A stretch of DNA of 64,000 nt, taken from positions 38,156 through 102,155 of the forward strand of contig NZ_JAJDNA010000005.1 in assembly GCF_022340925.1 (NCBI RefSeq), in the 5' to 3' direction. Shown piece by piece: positions 20,295-30,893 of the stretch (the stretch's first letter is position 1; each line of letters begins with the position of its first letter). The notes beneath the pieces are model-generated. The model did not search any database. It was not told the DNA's origin and worked only from the letters and a program-made list of their open reading frames with translations. The DNA is from Thiocapsa sp. GTDB lineage: Bacteria > Pseudomonadota > Gammaproteobacteria > Chromatiales > Chromatiaceae. Position numbers and translations under genes: made by a program.

Positions 20295-21619
<1,325 letters not shown>

Positions 21620-21652
21620 TCGCCCGCACCCCGAGATCCGCCGACGCCGAAC

Positions 21653-21687
21653 GGGCCGCGTGCCGATGCACGCGGCCCTTATCTTGT
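21653..21687 (+). terminator. Intrinsic terminator of ilvBHC
   Basis: GGGCCGCGTGC (21653-21663) and GCACGCGGCCC (21668-21678) form a perfect 11-bp stem with a CGAT tetraloop, followed by TTATCTTGT. It starts 33 bp after the ilvC stop. It is the clearest terminator in the window. Confidence 0.85.
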
Positions 21688-21726
21688 GAGCGGTTACACG
21701 CCGCGACGCCCGATGCCGGGAGATCT

Positions 21727-21761
21727 AGATTCCGCTGCGCTGGATTAGGCTGGGTTATACG
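21727..21761. repeat. REP-like repeat copy 2
   Basis: AGATTCCGCTGCGCTGGATT followed by AGGCTGGGTTATACG is a degenerate form of the GATTCCGCTNCGCTNCATCCGGGCT element. It lies between the convergent ilvC and folE genes, after the ilv terminator. Confidence 0.45.
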
Positions 21762-21813
21762 TTCCCCGTCGGGTTGGCTTGCGGCCGCCGTGAGCCGACC
21801 TTCCGGCGGCGTT

Positions 21814-22452
21814 TCAGCTCTTGATGAAGGAGATGAACTCCGACCGGGTGCGCGGATCCGTGTCGAAGGCACCGCGCATGGCGCTGGAGACCGTGCTGCT
21901 GCGCTGTTTCTGGACCCCGCGCATCATCATGCAGGTGTGGCTGGCTTCCATGACCACGGCGACGCCGTGTGCGCCGAGGTGCTCCATGAGGGCGTCGGCG
22001 ACCTGGTTCGTCAGACGTTCCTGGACTTGCAGCCGTCGGGCAAAGACGTCGACCACGCGGGCGACCTTGCTCAACCCGACCACCTTCCCATTCGGAAGAT
22101 AGCCGACATGGGCGTGGCCGAAGAAGGGCAGCATATGGTGCTCGCACATGGAATAGAACTCGATGTCGCGGACGACCACCATCTCTTTGACGTCTTCCTC
22201 GAAGACGGCCTTCTTGATGATCTCTTCGGCGGACATCGAATAGCCGCTGGTTAAGAAGTCCATCGCCTTCGCGACCCTCAAGGGCGTGCGGCGCAGACCC
22301 TCTCGATCGGGGTCCTCGCCGATCTCGGTGAGCATGCCCTTGACGAGCGCCTCTTTGCGCTCGTCGTAGACCTCATCCTCGGATTCCGCCTCGAAGCTTG
22401 AGGCATAGTGGCTCTGCGCGAAGACTTGGGTGAGCTTCGGTTTCTCTGCCAT
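21814..22452 (-). CDS. folE: GTP cyclohydrolase I (FolE, type IA)
   Basis: This 212-residue enzyme converts GTP to 7,8-dihydroneopterin triphosphate, the first step of folate (and queuosine) precursor synthesis. The zinc ligands are visible in [12 protein letters not shown] and in [12 protein letters not shown]. The tunnel-fold C-terminal domain ends [12 protein letters not shown]. The ATG at 22452 has AGGTGG about 5 nt upstream and gives normal length; a 46-residue upstream extension looks noncoding. It is divergent from the NAGGN cluster. Confidence 0.96.
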   Translation of the reverse strand: MAEKPKLTQVFAQSHYASSFEAESEDEVYDERKEALVKGMLTEIGEDPDREGLRRTPLRVAKAMDFLTSGYSMSAEEIIKKAVFEEDVKEMVVVRDIEFYSMCEHHMLPFFGHAHVGYLPNGKVVGLSKVARVVDVFARRLQVQERLTNQVADALMEHLGAHGVAVVMEASHTCMMMRGVQKQRSSTVSSAMRGAFDTDPRTRSEFISFIKS

Positions 22453-23064
22453 GGTTCCACCTGGTGTTGCTGGGAATGGGCGGCGAGACGCCGACCTTGG
22501 ACTTGAACAGACGCTGGTCAGAACAGTGGGGCTGCTTCGGACAAATGGAACCGAGGATCCGCTAAAGGGGGGCGGTCGAACGCCGCCCAACTGGTCAGCA
22601 GCAAGCGCATTGGTTAGAATTTAGCAGTCGCTGATGTATTCCGCCCCTGGAACGAATCAGCTCGCGATTCGAGGACGGGTGTTCCGGATCGCCTCGGGTT
22701 CAGGCGCTTGCGGGCCTTGAAACGACGACACATCCGTGTGCCGAGGGAAATGCTGCATTGGCCAGCCTCGTCTCATCGCTTGGCACGTCGGCGTCTTTGG
22801 ATCTGCGGACAAAAGGCCATGTCCAACCAGCCGATCGATCCAGCCCGCCTGCGCGTCGCCTGTCCACGGCGGCGCGCCTGTGCCTCGAGTCCCTCCGTCG
22901 GTTGCGATCCATAAGCCTCGGTCAAACCCCGTACCCGCCCAGCTCCAATCGATTCGCTCGATCGGAGCGCGCCGGCAGAGCCAGGGCGACGCGATCTCGC
23001 GAACCCGTGTCCTCGCTCCTCGCCCCAACAGGCCGCGCGCTCCGCAGCCCCCGGAGAATCCGTC
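22453..23064. other. Divergent folE / NAGGN intergenic region (612 bp)
   Basis: No supported gene. It must hold the folE promoter (minus strand) and the promoter of the osmolyte operon (plus strand). A G/C hairpin (GGGCG ... CGCCC) lies near 22565-22590. I found no clear -35/-10 pair. The length is unusual for this compact window and fits a regulated, osmotically responsive promoter (inference). Confidence 0.4.
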
Positions 23065-24840
23065 ATGTGTGGTATCTGCGGTGAGATCCGCTTCGACGAC
23101 AGCCCGATCGATCTGGGCGCCTTGAGCGCGATGAGCGCGGCCATCATCCCCCGCGGCCCCGATGGCGATGGCATCTGGCAGCAGGGTCGGGTCGCGCTCG
23201 CCCATCGGCGCCTGTCGATCATCGATCTGAGCAATCACGCCGCACAGCCGATGGTGGACAGCGAGCTGGGCCTCTCGATTGCCTTCAACGGTTGCATCTA
23301 CAACTACCAGGAGCTGCGGGCCGAGTTGGAGGGGCAGGGTTACCGATTCTTCTCGCACGGCGATACGGAGGTCGTCCTCAAGGCCTTTCATGCCTGGGGG
23401 GCCCGTTGTGTGGATCGCTTCCACGGCATGTTCGCCTTCGCCGTCACGGAACGGGACTCCGGTCGCCTGACGCTGGTGCGTGACCGCCTCGGCATCAAGC
23501 CGCTCTACTACGCGGAGGTGCCGGGGGGGCTGCGATTTGCCTCCACCCTGCCCGCCCTGATCGCGGCAGGCAGGGTCTCGACCGACATCGATCCGGTGGC
23601 GCTGCACTACTACATGCATTTCCACGCGGTGGTGCCGGCGCCGCACACCATACTGAGCGGTGTCCGCAAGCTCCCTCCGGCGACCATCCGCACGATCGAG
23701 CCGAACGGTCGGCAGCACGACCATTGCTACTGGGATCTCTCCTTCGCGACGACGCCGGAGGAGCGAGCGCTCTCCTTCGAGGATTGGCAGGAGCGGGTCC
23801 TCGACGGTCTGCGTAAGGCGGTCGCGCGCCGGCTGGTGGCGGACGTCGACGTCGGCGTCCTGCTGTCCGGCGGCCTGGATTCCAGTCTCATCGTGGCCCT
23901 CCTGGCGGAGCAGGGCCAGCGCGGTATCAATACCTTCTCGGTCGGCTTCGAGACCGTCGGGTCCGAGGTCGGGGACGAGTTTCAGTACTCGGACATCATT
24001 GCTGAGGCCTTCGGGACCCGACACCACAAGATTCGGGTCGACTCGGCGTCGCGACTTCTGCCTGAGCTCCCAAATTGCGTGCGCGCCATGGCCGAGCCCA
24101 TGGTGAGTCATGATGTCATCGGCTTCTACCTGCTTTCGCAGGAGGTGGCCAAGCACGTCAAGGTCGTGCAGAGCGGGCAGGGCGCTGACGAGGTCTTCGC
24201 GGGCTATCATTGGTATCCGCCCATGGCCGGAAGCGAGGCGCCGGTCGCCGACTATGCCCGGGCCTTCTGTGATCGGACGCACGATGAGTTTCGCCGTGCG
24301 GCCGACCCCCGGTTCCACGGCGAGGACGAGAGCCGTGCCTTCATTGCGCGACATTTCGCCCGTGCTGGCGCCGATGCGCCCGTGGACAAGGCACTGCGGC
24401 TCGATCAGCAGATCATGCTGGTCGACGACCCGGTCAAGCGCGTCGACAATATGACGATGGCCTGGGGCCTGGAGGCGCGCGTGCCCTTTCTCGACCACGA
24501 GCTGGTCGAGTTGGCCGCGCGCATGCCCGATGAGCACAAGCTTTGCGACGATGGAAAATGCGTGCTCAAGGCAATCGGCCGGCGGCTGATCCCGAGCTCG
24601 GTCATCGATCGACCGAAGGGCTACTTCCCGGTGCCCGCCCTCAAATACCTGCGCGGGGAGGTGTTGACGACCGTGCGGGATCTGCTGCACTCGCCGCGCG
24701 CCCGCGACCGCGGTCTATTCCAGGCGGCCTATGTGGAGGAGCTGCTGACGGCGCCGGACCAGCACATCACCCCGCTGCGGGGATCCAAATTGTGGCAGGT
24801 CGCCTTGTTGGAGATGTGGCTTCAGGAACAAGGGGTCTGA
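23065..24840 (+). CDS. asnO: N-acetylglutaminylglutamine amidotransferase (AsnB-type, NAGGN synthesis)
   Basis: This 591-residue glutamine-dependent asparagine-synthetase-like enzyme has the nucleophile Cys2 (MCGICGE), a class II glutaminase domain to about residue 200, and a synthetase domain with the PPi motif LLSGGLDSSLIVALLA. In this trio it amidates N-acetylglutaminylglutamine to NAGGN, a compatible solute. That assignment rests on the diagnostic order: amidotransferase, GNAT/ATP-grasp synthetase, M42 peptidase. The ATG at 23065 has GGAG at good distance. It contains a run of seven G at 23522-23528 with the frame intact. It is separated from ngg by 5 nt. Confidence 0.92.
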   Translation: MCGICGEIRFDDSPIDLGALSAMSAAIIPRGPDGDGIWQQGRVALAHRRLSIIDLSNHAAQPMVDSELGLSIAFNGCIYNYQELRAELEGQGYRFFSHGDTEVVLKAFHAWGARCVDRFHGMFAFAVTERDSGRLTLVRDRLGIKPLYYAEVPGGLRFASTLPALIAAGRVSTDIDPVALHYYMHFHAVVPAPHTILSGVRKLPPATIRTIEPNGRQHDHCYWDLSFATTPEERALSFEDWQERVLDGLRKAVARRLVADVDVGVLLSGGLDSSLIVALLAEQGQRGINTFSVGFETVGSEVGDEFQYSDIIAEAFGTRHHKIRVDSASRLLPELPNCVRAMAEPMVSHDVIGFYLLSQEVAKHVKVVQSGQGADEVFAGYHWYPPMAGSEAPVADYARAFCDRTHDEFRRAADPRFHGEDESRAFIARHFARAGADAPVDKALRLDQQIMLVDDPVKRVDNMTMAWGLEARVPFLDHELVELAARMPDEHKLCDDGKCVLKAIGRRLIPSSVIDRPKGYFPVPALKYLRGEVLTTVRDLLHSPRARDRGLFQAAYVEELLTAPDQHITPLRGSKLWQVALLEMWLQEQGV

Positions 24841-24845
24841 TTCTC

Positions 24846-26582
24846 ATGAACAGAGACCGAGTCCATCAACGTCTCGAGCGCAGTCGCGCCCCTTCGCTCA
24901 AGAACTGGGACCGCCGGCCACGGGCCGATCAGGCTTTGGAGCGGCCAGCGGTCGTCGACTGCGGCTGGGGGCGGCTACTCTTCGGCCAGACCTTCGCCGA
25001 TCCCGAGGCACTGGCGGAAACGCTTCGGGAGGAGCGGCCCGGGACGCGCGACGTCGCGCTCTATCTGAGCGATCCGCATGTGGTGCTGTCCTATGCGCCC
25101 CAGGATCTCTTCCTGGATCCGTCCCATACCTTTCGCCTCTGGCTCGAGCGCTATCAGTGCTCGCCGCGGCGCCCGAAAGGATTTCATGTCCGCCTGCTCA
25201 ACAGCCGCCAGGATGCCGAGGCGATCCATCGGCTCTATACGGCTCGCCGGATGGTGCCGCCCACTCCGGACTTCGTCTGGGGCCATCGCACGTCCAAGGT
25301 GCTGAGCTATTGGGTGGCGGAGGACGAGCAGGATGGCATGATCGTCGGGGCCGTCACCGGGGTGGACCACGTCGCGGCCTTCGACGACCCGGAGAACGGG
25401 GCGAGTCTCTGGGCGCTGGCCGTCGATGCCCAGGCACCCTATCCGGGCATCGGGGATGCGCTGGTCCGACAGGTGATCGAGTATTACCAGGCGCGTGGAC
25501 GCGGGTTCCTGGACCTCTCGGTGATCCACGACAACACCCGTGCGATTCGGCTCTACCGCAAGCTCGGCTTCGAGCGGATCCCCGCCTTTGCTCTCAAGAA
25601 CAAGAACGCCTATAACGAGCCGTTGTTCATCGGACGGCAGCCGGAGGCCAGGCTCAACCCCTACGCCACCATCATCGTGAACGAGGCGCGACGCCGCGGG
25701 ATCGGCATCGAGGTCCTGGATGCCGAGGCCGGCTATTTCGCCCTGGTGCTCGGGGGTCGCCGCATCGTCTGCCGCGAGAGCCTGAGTGAGCTCACCAGCG
25801 CGGTGGCCATGAGCCGCTGCGACGACAAGTCGGTGACGCACCGTCTGCTGCGACGGGCCGGCCTGCGGGTCCCGGAGCAGACCCGCTTCGAGGCCCTCGA
25901 TCAGGCCGAGGCGTTTCTCTCCAGGCTGGGCCGTCTGGTGGTCAAGCCGGCGCGCGGCGAGCAGGGGGTGGGGATCAGTGTCGACGTACGGGATCCGGAG
26001 ATCCTGGAGCGGGCGATCGCCGCTGCCCGGCGGGTGTGCGAGCAGGTGATCCTGGAGGAGTACGTTGCGGGTGACGACCTGCGGATCGTCGTCATCGACT
26101 GCAAGGTCGTCGCGGCGGCGATCCGAAGGCCGGCCCATGTGACGGGCACCGGCCAACACAGGATCCGCGACCTGATCCAAGCCCAGAGCCGCCGCCGACG
26201 CGCGGCGACCGGGGGTGAGAGCGCCATCCCGATGGACGACGAGACCCGGCGCTGCGTCCAAGAGGCAGGCTATGACCTGGAGACGACCCTCCCGGAGGGC
26301 GTGTCGCTGCAGGTGCGCAAGACTGCCAATCTGCATACCGGGGGAACGATCCATGACGTCACCGCGGAACTGAGCCCCGTCTTGGCCGAGGCGGCGGTCG
26401 CGGCAGCCCGGGCCCTCGCGATCCCGGTCACCGGACTGGATTTTCTTGTGCCTTCGGTCAGTGGCACCGACTATGTCATCATCGAGGCGAACGAACGACC
26501 CGGCCTGGCGAACCACGAGCCGCAACCGACCGCCGAGCGCTTCGTCGACCTCCTGTTCCCACAGACTGCCGCCCGGGAGTAG
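24846..26582 (+). CDS. ngg: N-acetylglutaminylglutamine synthetase (GNAT + ATP-grasp fusion)
   Basis: This 578-residue bifunctional protein has a GNAT acetyltransferase half (about 100-265, with ALAVDAQAPYPGIGDALVRQ and RLYRKLGFERI). An ATP-grasp ligase half follows (about 300-575, with VVKPARGEQGVGISV, VILEEYVAGDDLR and the metal-binding DYVIIEANERPGL). It forms N-acetylglutaminylglutamine from two glutamines with acetyl-CoA and ATP; the upstream enzyme then amidates it. The start MNRDRVHQRL at 24846 is the first one compatible with the preceding stop. It is in an operon with the flanking amidotransferase and peptidase genes. Confidence 0.93.
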   Translation: MNRDRVHQRLERSRAPSLKNWDRRPRADQALERPAVVDCGWGRLLFGQTFADPEALAETLREERPGTRDVALYLSDPHVVLSYAPQDLFLDPSHTFRLWLERYQCSPRRPKGFHVRLLNSRQDAEAIHRLYTARRMVPPTPDFVWGHRTSKVLSYWVAEDEQDGMIVGAVTGVDHVAAFDDPENGASLWALAVDAQAPYPGIGDALVRQVIEYYQARGRGFLDLSVIHDNTRAIRLYRKLGFERIPAFALKNKNAYNEPLFIGRQPEARLNPYATIIVNEARRRGIGIEVLDAEAGYFALVLGGRRIVCRESLSELTSAVAMSRCDDKSVTHRLLRRAGLRVPEQTRFEALDQAEAFLSRLGRLVVKPARGEQGVGISVDVRDPEILERAIAAARRVCEQVILEEYVAGDDLRIVVIDCKVVAAAIRRPAHVTGTGQHRIRDLIQAQSRRRRAATGGESAIPMDDETRRCVQEAGYDLETTLPEGVSLQVRKTANLHTGGTIHDVTAELSPVLAEAAVAAARALAIPVTGLDFLVPSVSGTDYVIIEANERPGLANHEPQPTAERFVDLLFPQTAARE

Positions 26583-26587
26583 AGCTA

Positions 26588-27697
26588 TTGAAGCTGCCGA
26601 CGATCGATGGCCGATACCTGGTTGAAATCCTGCTGAAGCTGCTGTACACCCCCAGCCCGTCCGGATATACGGATCGTGTCGTCCATCTCGTCTGTGAGGA
26701 GCTCGAACGGCTCGAGGTGGCCTTTGAGCTAACGCGCCGCGGGACCATCCGTGCCAACCTGAAGGGCGAGGTCTCCCAGCCGGATCGGGCGCTCGTTGCT
26801 CATGTCGACACGCTCGGGGCGATGGTGAAGTCGCTCAAGGAGAACGGCCGTCTGCAACTGGTCCCGGTGGGCCATTGGAACGCCCGCTTTGCCGAGGGTG
26901 CGCGCGGTACCCTCTTCACCGACACCTGCCAATGGCGGGGGACCATTCTGCCGCTGAAGGCCTCCGGCCACACCTTCGCCCCCGAGATCGACAACCAGCC
27001 GGGGGGCTGGGACTTCGTGGAGTTTCGGGTCGATGCACAGGTGAGCAATGTCGCCGATCTTCTGCGGCTCGGTGTCCATGTCGGCGATTTCCTGGCCATC
27101 GACGCCAATCCGGAGATCACCGACACGGGCTTCATCAATTCCCGTCATCTCGACGACAAGGCCGGGACAGCGGTCCTGCTGGCGGCGATCGAGGCGGTCC
27201 GGCGCGAAGGGCTCGATCTGCCGGTGGACTGCCATCCGATCTTCACCGTCTCCGAGGAGGTCGGCTCCGGGGCGTCCGCCGCCCTCCATCAGGACGTCGC
27301 CGAGATGCTCACCATCGACAACGGCACGACGGCCCCCGGGCAGAACTCGAGCGAGTTCGGCGTGACCATCGCCATGGCGGACGAGGTCGGTCCGTTTGAC
27401 TATCACCTCACCCATCGCATCATCCAGCTCTGTCAGGAGTTCGGGATCCCGCACCAACGTGACGTCTTCAAGTACTATCGCTCGGACAGCGCGGCGGCGC
27501 TGACTGCGGGCAATGACGTGCGCACCGCACTGGTGACCTTCGGGATCGACGCCTCGCACGGCTACGAGCGGATCCATCTCGACGCGCTGGAGTCTTTGGC
27601 TAAGCTGGTCACGGTCTACATGCAGGGACCGCCCCTTTACCGCCGGGATCGCTACGAGATCGGCCCGCGCGCCGGCTTTCCGATTCAGCCAGGGTGA
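26588..27697 (+). CDS. NAGGN-system M42-family metallopeptidase
   Basis: This 369-residue cytoplasmic di-zinc aminopeptidase-like protein belongs to the class found with NAGGN genes. Metal ligands are visible: His and Asp in RALVAHVDTLG, Asp in SRHLDDKAGTAVLLA, Glu in FTVSEEVGSGAS, and the C-terminal DASHGYERIH. The start is TTG at 26588, five nt after the ngg stop. It may recycle or degrade the dipeptide osmolyte after osmotic downshift, or cleave a precursor; the role is not established. Confidence 0.9.
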   Translation: MKLPTIDGRYLVEILLKLLYTPSPSGYTDRVVHLVCEELERLEVAFELTRRGTIRANLKGEVSQPDRALVAHVDTLGAMVKSLKENGRLQLVPVGHWNARFAEGARGTLFTDTCQWRGTILPLKASGHTFAPEIDNQPGGWDFVEFRVDAQVSNVADLLRLGVHVGDFLAIDANPEITDTGFINSRHLDDKAGTAVLLAAIEAVRREGLDLPVDCHPIFTVSEEVGSGASAALHQDVAEMLTIDNGTTAPGQNSSEFGVTIAMADEVGPFDYHLTHRIIQLCQEFGIPHQRDVFKYYRSDSAAALTAGNDVRTALVTFGIDASHGYERIHLDALESLAKLVTVYMQGPPLYRRDRYEIGPRAGFPIQPG

Positions 27698-27721
27698 GCG
27701 CAGTTCCGACCGACCGAGACG

Positions 27722-28096
27722 ATGCTCCAGGCCCTGACCCTGATCCTGCTCTGTCAGCTCGTCGGCGAGACCACCGTGCTGCTCGCCGGTCTGCCGATCC
27801 CCGGCCCCGTGCTGGGAATGCTGCTCCTGCTCGGTTGGCTGTTCCTGCGCGGCGGCGTGTCCGATGACGTCGGACATACCGCCGACGCCCTGCTTGCGCA
27901 CTTTTCGTTGTTGTTCGTTCCCGCCGGGGTCGGCGTGATGCTCCATTGGGAGCGGATTCAAGGTCAGTGGTTGGCGATCGCGACGTCACTCGTCCTGGGG
28001 ACCCTGGTCACGCTCGCGGCGACCGCCCTGACGATGGTCGGGGTGCGCCGGCTGATGTCGATGGGTCTGACGCGCCGGAGCAAGGTCGATGACTGA
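27722..28096 (+). CDS. lrgA: CidA/LrgA family holin-like membrane protein
   Basis: This 124-residue protein has four predicted membrane helices and the family motif LPIPGPVLGMLLLL near the N-terminus. CidA/LrgA proteins act with LrgB in murein hydrolase control, cell-death modulation, or transport of small carboxylates such as pyruvate. It overlaps lrgB by 8 bp, showing translational coupling. It starts 24 bp after the NAGGN peptidase gene, so it is probably read with that operon. Confidence 0.88.
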   Translation: MLQALTLILLCQLVGETTVLLAGLPIPGPVLGMLLLLGWLFLRGGVSDDVGHTADALLAHFSLLFVPAGVGVMLHWERIQGQWLAIATSLVLGTLVTLAATALTMVGVRRLMSMGLTRRSKVDD

Positions 28097-28823
28097 GACC
28101 CCGTTGACGCAGATCTGGGTCTATCTTGCGGCCTCGCCACTCTTGTGGCTGTCGGCGACGCTGGTGTGCTACCTCTTGGCCGACCGGCTCTATCGCCTCG
28201 GCCGCGGAAATCCCCTCTTGAACCCGGTCGGGATCGCGGTGGCCCTGTTGATCGCCATCTTGGTGGCCACGGACACCCCTTATGGGGTCTATTTCGATGG
28301 TGCACAGTTCGTCCATTTTCTGCTCGGTCCAGCCACCGTCTCACTGGCCATCCCCCTCTATCGCCAGCGCGCGCGTCTGGGTGCCCTGGCGCTGCCGATC
28401 GGTGCCGCCCTCCTGGCCGGCGTGCTCACTGCGAGCTTGAGTGCCGTCGGCCTCGCCGCCTTGCTCGGTGCCGACGTCGCGACTCAGGTGTCCCTGGCCC
28501 CCAAGTCGGTGACCGCCCCTGTCGCCATGGGGATCTCCGAGAAGCTGGGCGGGATCCCTTCGCTCACCGCGGTGCTGGTGGTCAGCACCGGGATCGTGGG
28601 GGCGGTCTTCGGAACCGGACTCCTGCGGCTGTTGGGTATCCGCGACGATGCAGTCAAGGGCATCGCCATGGGGGCGACCTCGCATGGGATCGGGACCGCG
28701 CGTGCGTTCCAGGTCAGTGCGACCATGGGCGCCTTCTCGGGTCTGGCGATGGCCCTCTCGGCCTTCCTGACCGCCACGCTGCTGCCGTCGTTGCTGACCT
28801 GGGTGGGCTTGGTCGGCGAGTGA
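28089..28823 (+). CDS. lrgB: CidB/LrgB family membrane protein
   Basis: This 244-residue polytopic membrane protein has the family signature SLAPKSVTAPVAMGISEKLGG and GATSHGIGTARAFQ. It is the partner of the overlapping lrgA product. Co-location with osmolyte synthesis genes suggests a turgor or overflow-metabolite role here (inference). No terminator with a T-run was seen downstream. Confidence 0.9.
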   Translation: MTETPLTQIWVYLAASPLLWLSATLVCYLLADRLYRLGRGNPLLNPVGIAVALLIAILVATDTPYGVYFDGAQFVHFLLGPATVSLAIPLYRQRARLGALALPIGAALLAGVLTASLSAVGLAALLGADVATQVSLAPKSVTAPVAMGISEKLGGIPSLTAVLVVSTGIVGAVFGTGLLRLLGIRDDAVKGIAMGATSHGIGTARAFQVSATMGAFSGLAMALSAFLTATLLPSLLTWVGLVGE

Positions 28824-29034
28824 TCGGGCGCGGAGCCAGACGTGATCAGCGATTGGCTATCCGCAGGGCGGGGAGCGCCGGTATTTGACCGGGTCGGGCG
28901 GCGGAGCTGTCATCCGGGTACCCTGCCCGCTGGGAAGCGCTGCCTCTTGCGGTGAATCCCCAGGTTGCCCGCGTCGCGGCGCCGTGCACGGCACGGCGCG
29001 CGGGGCGAGAGGTCCCTTTCCGCGCTGTCAGGGG

Positions 29035-29226
29035 CTATTTTTTCTCCAGCGTGTCCATCTTCAGGACACTGTAGGCGGGGCATGTGCGCAGGAAGGCCGT
29101 CACAAGCAGGACCACGCCGATCAGACCGAGCCAGCTCTGGGCGTAAACACCCCAAAATGCGATCACGACGCCGGCGACCAAGCGGATTTTGCGATCGTAC
29201 TCGCCGATGTTCTTCGAGAATTCCAT
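29035..29226 (-). CDS. DUF2892 (YgaP-type) small inner membrane protein
   Basis: This 63-residue protein opens with MEFSKNIGEYDRKIRLVAGV and has two hydrophobic segments followed by RTCPAYSVLKMDTLEKK. This is typical of stand-alone DUF2892 proteins related to the membrane part of YgaP rhodaneses. The cysteine in the CPAY motif is conserved in the family. The ATG at 29226 has AGGAG well spaced; the longer open frame upstream is not needed. Function unknown. It is flanked by lrgB and the end of V-ATPase operon 1, both convergent or unrelated. Confidence 0.85.
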   Translation of the reverse strand: MEFSKNIGEYDRKIRLVAGVVIAFWGVYAQSWLGLIGVVLLVTAFLRTCPAYSVLKMDTLEKK

Positions 29227-29315
29227 AAGAAGCTCCTCTTGCACGATTGTTCGGGTGAATTGTCCGATGCCGGTCCACTCAAACGACGGGCGGGCTGGAT
29301 CGATGAGACTGCTCC

Positions 29316-29328
29316 GTGACAATGTCAC
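29316..29328 (-). promoter_or_regulatory. GTGAC-AAT-GTCAC palindrome upstream of the DUF2892 gene
   Basis: A perfect 5-bp inverted repeat with a 3-nt centre lies 90 bp upstream of the DUF2892 ATG. Such short palindromes are common operators, but the regulator is unknown and chance occurrence is possible. The remaining bases of 29227-29513 show nothing else. Confidence 0.25.
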
Positions 29329-29513
29329 GCGCCGTAACCATACACGGGTGATGGTTTATATGAAAGCCCGCCGACTGATCGGGCGAGCGACCATGCCGAT
29401 CGCCGTGGCAGCGCTAACGCAAGGTGCGACACGGCTTCCGGCCCATTGGTCGAAGGTCGGGCGCGCGCAGTCTGATGGGGACGCGGCGCCGGGGCGACCT
29501 TGACCGTGCCCGG

Positions 29514-30893
29514 TCAATCCGTTTGCTGATAATACTTCGCGAGATCCGTCTCCTTCAGACGGGTGAGCATATCGCGGGGGAACATGCTCATGAGCTCCCA
29601 GGCGAGGTTGAGTGTGGCCTCGATGGAGCGGTCTTCGGCATCGCCTTGGCCGACGAAGCGTTCATCGAACGCATCGGCGAAGGCAAGATAGCGGCGGTCG
29701 CGTTCGGAGAGCTCGTCGGCGCCGATGATGGAGGCAAGGTTGCGGGTCTCCTGCGCACGCGCATAGAGGGCGTAGATCTGGGCGGCGACGCGGGGATGAT
29801 CCTCGCGCGTGTCGTCTTTGCCGATCCCGTCCTTCATGAGGCGGGACAGGCTCGGGGAGATATGGACCGGCGGATAGATGCCCTGGTTGTGCAGCTCGCG
29901 CGATAGCACGATCTGCCCCTCGGTGATGTAGCCGGTCAGGTCCGGGATGGGGTGAGTGATGTCGTCGGAGGGCATCGAGACCACGGGCATCATGGTGATG
30001 GAGCCGTGGCGGTCGTGGATGCGCCCGCAGCGCTCGTAGATCTCGGCGAGGTCGGAATAGAGGTAGCCCGGGTAGCCTTTGCGCGCAGGGACGTCGCCCT
30101 TCGCCGTCGCGACCTCGCGCAGCGCCTCGGCATAATTGGTCATATCCGTGAGGATGACCAGGACATGACGGTCGAGGTCATAGGCCAGGTACTCGGCGGC
30201 GGTCAGCGCGGTGCGCGGGAGGGTGAGACGCTCGACCGGCGGGTCGTCGGCCAGGTTGACGAACATCACCACATTGCGCAGCACGCCCGAGCTCGCGAAC
30301 TCGTCCCGGAAGAACTTGGCGTCGGAATAGGAGACGCCCATCGCGGCGAAGACCACCGAGAAGCTTGATTCCTGGTCAACCAGCTTCGCCTGCCGCCCGA
30401 TCTGGGCCGCCAGGCGGTTGTGCGGGAGTCCCGAGCCCGAGAAGATCGGCAGCTTCTGTCCGCGCACCAGGCTGTTCAGCCCGTCGATGGTGGAGATCCC
30501 GGTCTGAATGAATTCGCGTGGATAGGTGCGTGCGGCTGGGTTGATGGCGGACCCGCCGACCGGGCGGCGGATGCTCGACAGGACCGGGGGGCGACCGTCG
30601 CGCGGGACGCCCAGCCCATTGAACTCACGCCCGAGAATCTCGGGAGACAGTGCGATCTCGACCGGCTCATCGAGGAAACGCACCCAGGTGTTCTCCAAGT
30701 CGAGGTCGTCCGTGCCCTCGAAGACCAGGATCAGGACCTCGTTGTCGGCGCTTCGGATGACCTGCCCATTGCGGATTTGGCCGCCATGGTCGGTGATTTG
30801 CACACGGTCGCCGAAGGCGACCGCCGATGTGTCCTTGACAAGCAGCAGCCCGCCCCGGGCCTCGACAGTCGTGCGATATTCTTTGATGCTCAT
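29514..30893 (-). CDS. ntpB: V-type ATPase subunit B, operon 1
   Basis: This 459-residue non-catalytic nucleotide-binding subunit forms the A3B3 head. It shows the B-type features [31 protein letters not shown] (a modified P-loop without GKT) and [20 protein letters not shown]. Length is normal. It is the last gene of operon 1. No subunit D gene follows; the next gene on this strand is the unrelated DUF2892 gene. It is separated from subunit A by an unusual 301-bp spacer, in contrast to the 4-bp A/B overlap in operon 2. Confidence 0.95.
   Translation of the reverse strand: MSIKEYRTTVEARGGLLLVKDTSAVAFGDRVQITDHGGQIRNGQVIRSADNEVLILVFEGTDDLDLENTWVRFLDEPVEIALSPEILGREFNGLGVPRDGRPPVLSSIRRPVGGSAINPAARTYPREFIQTGISTIDGLNSLVRGQKLPIFSGSGLPHNRLAAQIGRQAKLVDQESSFSVVFAAMGVSYSDAKFFRDEFASSGVLRNVVMFVNLADDPPVERLTLPRTALTAAEYLAYDLDRHVLVILTDMTNYAEALREVATAKGDVPARKGYPGYLYSDLAEIYERCGRIHDRHGSITMMPVVSMPSDDITHPIPDLTGYITEGQIVLSRELHNQGIYPPVHISPSLSRLMKDGIGKDDTREDHPRVAAQIYALYARAQETRNLASIIGADELSERDRRYLAFADAFDERFVGQGDAEDRSIEATLNLAWELMSMFPRDMLTRLKETDLAKYYQQTD

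Noticed and set aside
22657..24690. 677-codon minus-strand open frame across the folE/NAGGN intergenic region
   Set aside because: Mostly antisense to the clear asparagine-synthetase-like gene; no recognisable domain or RBS.
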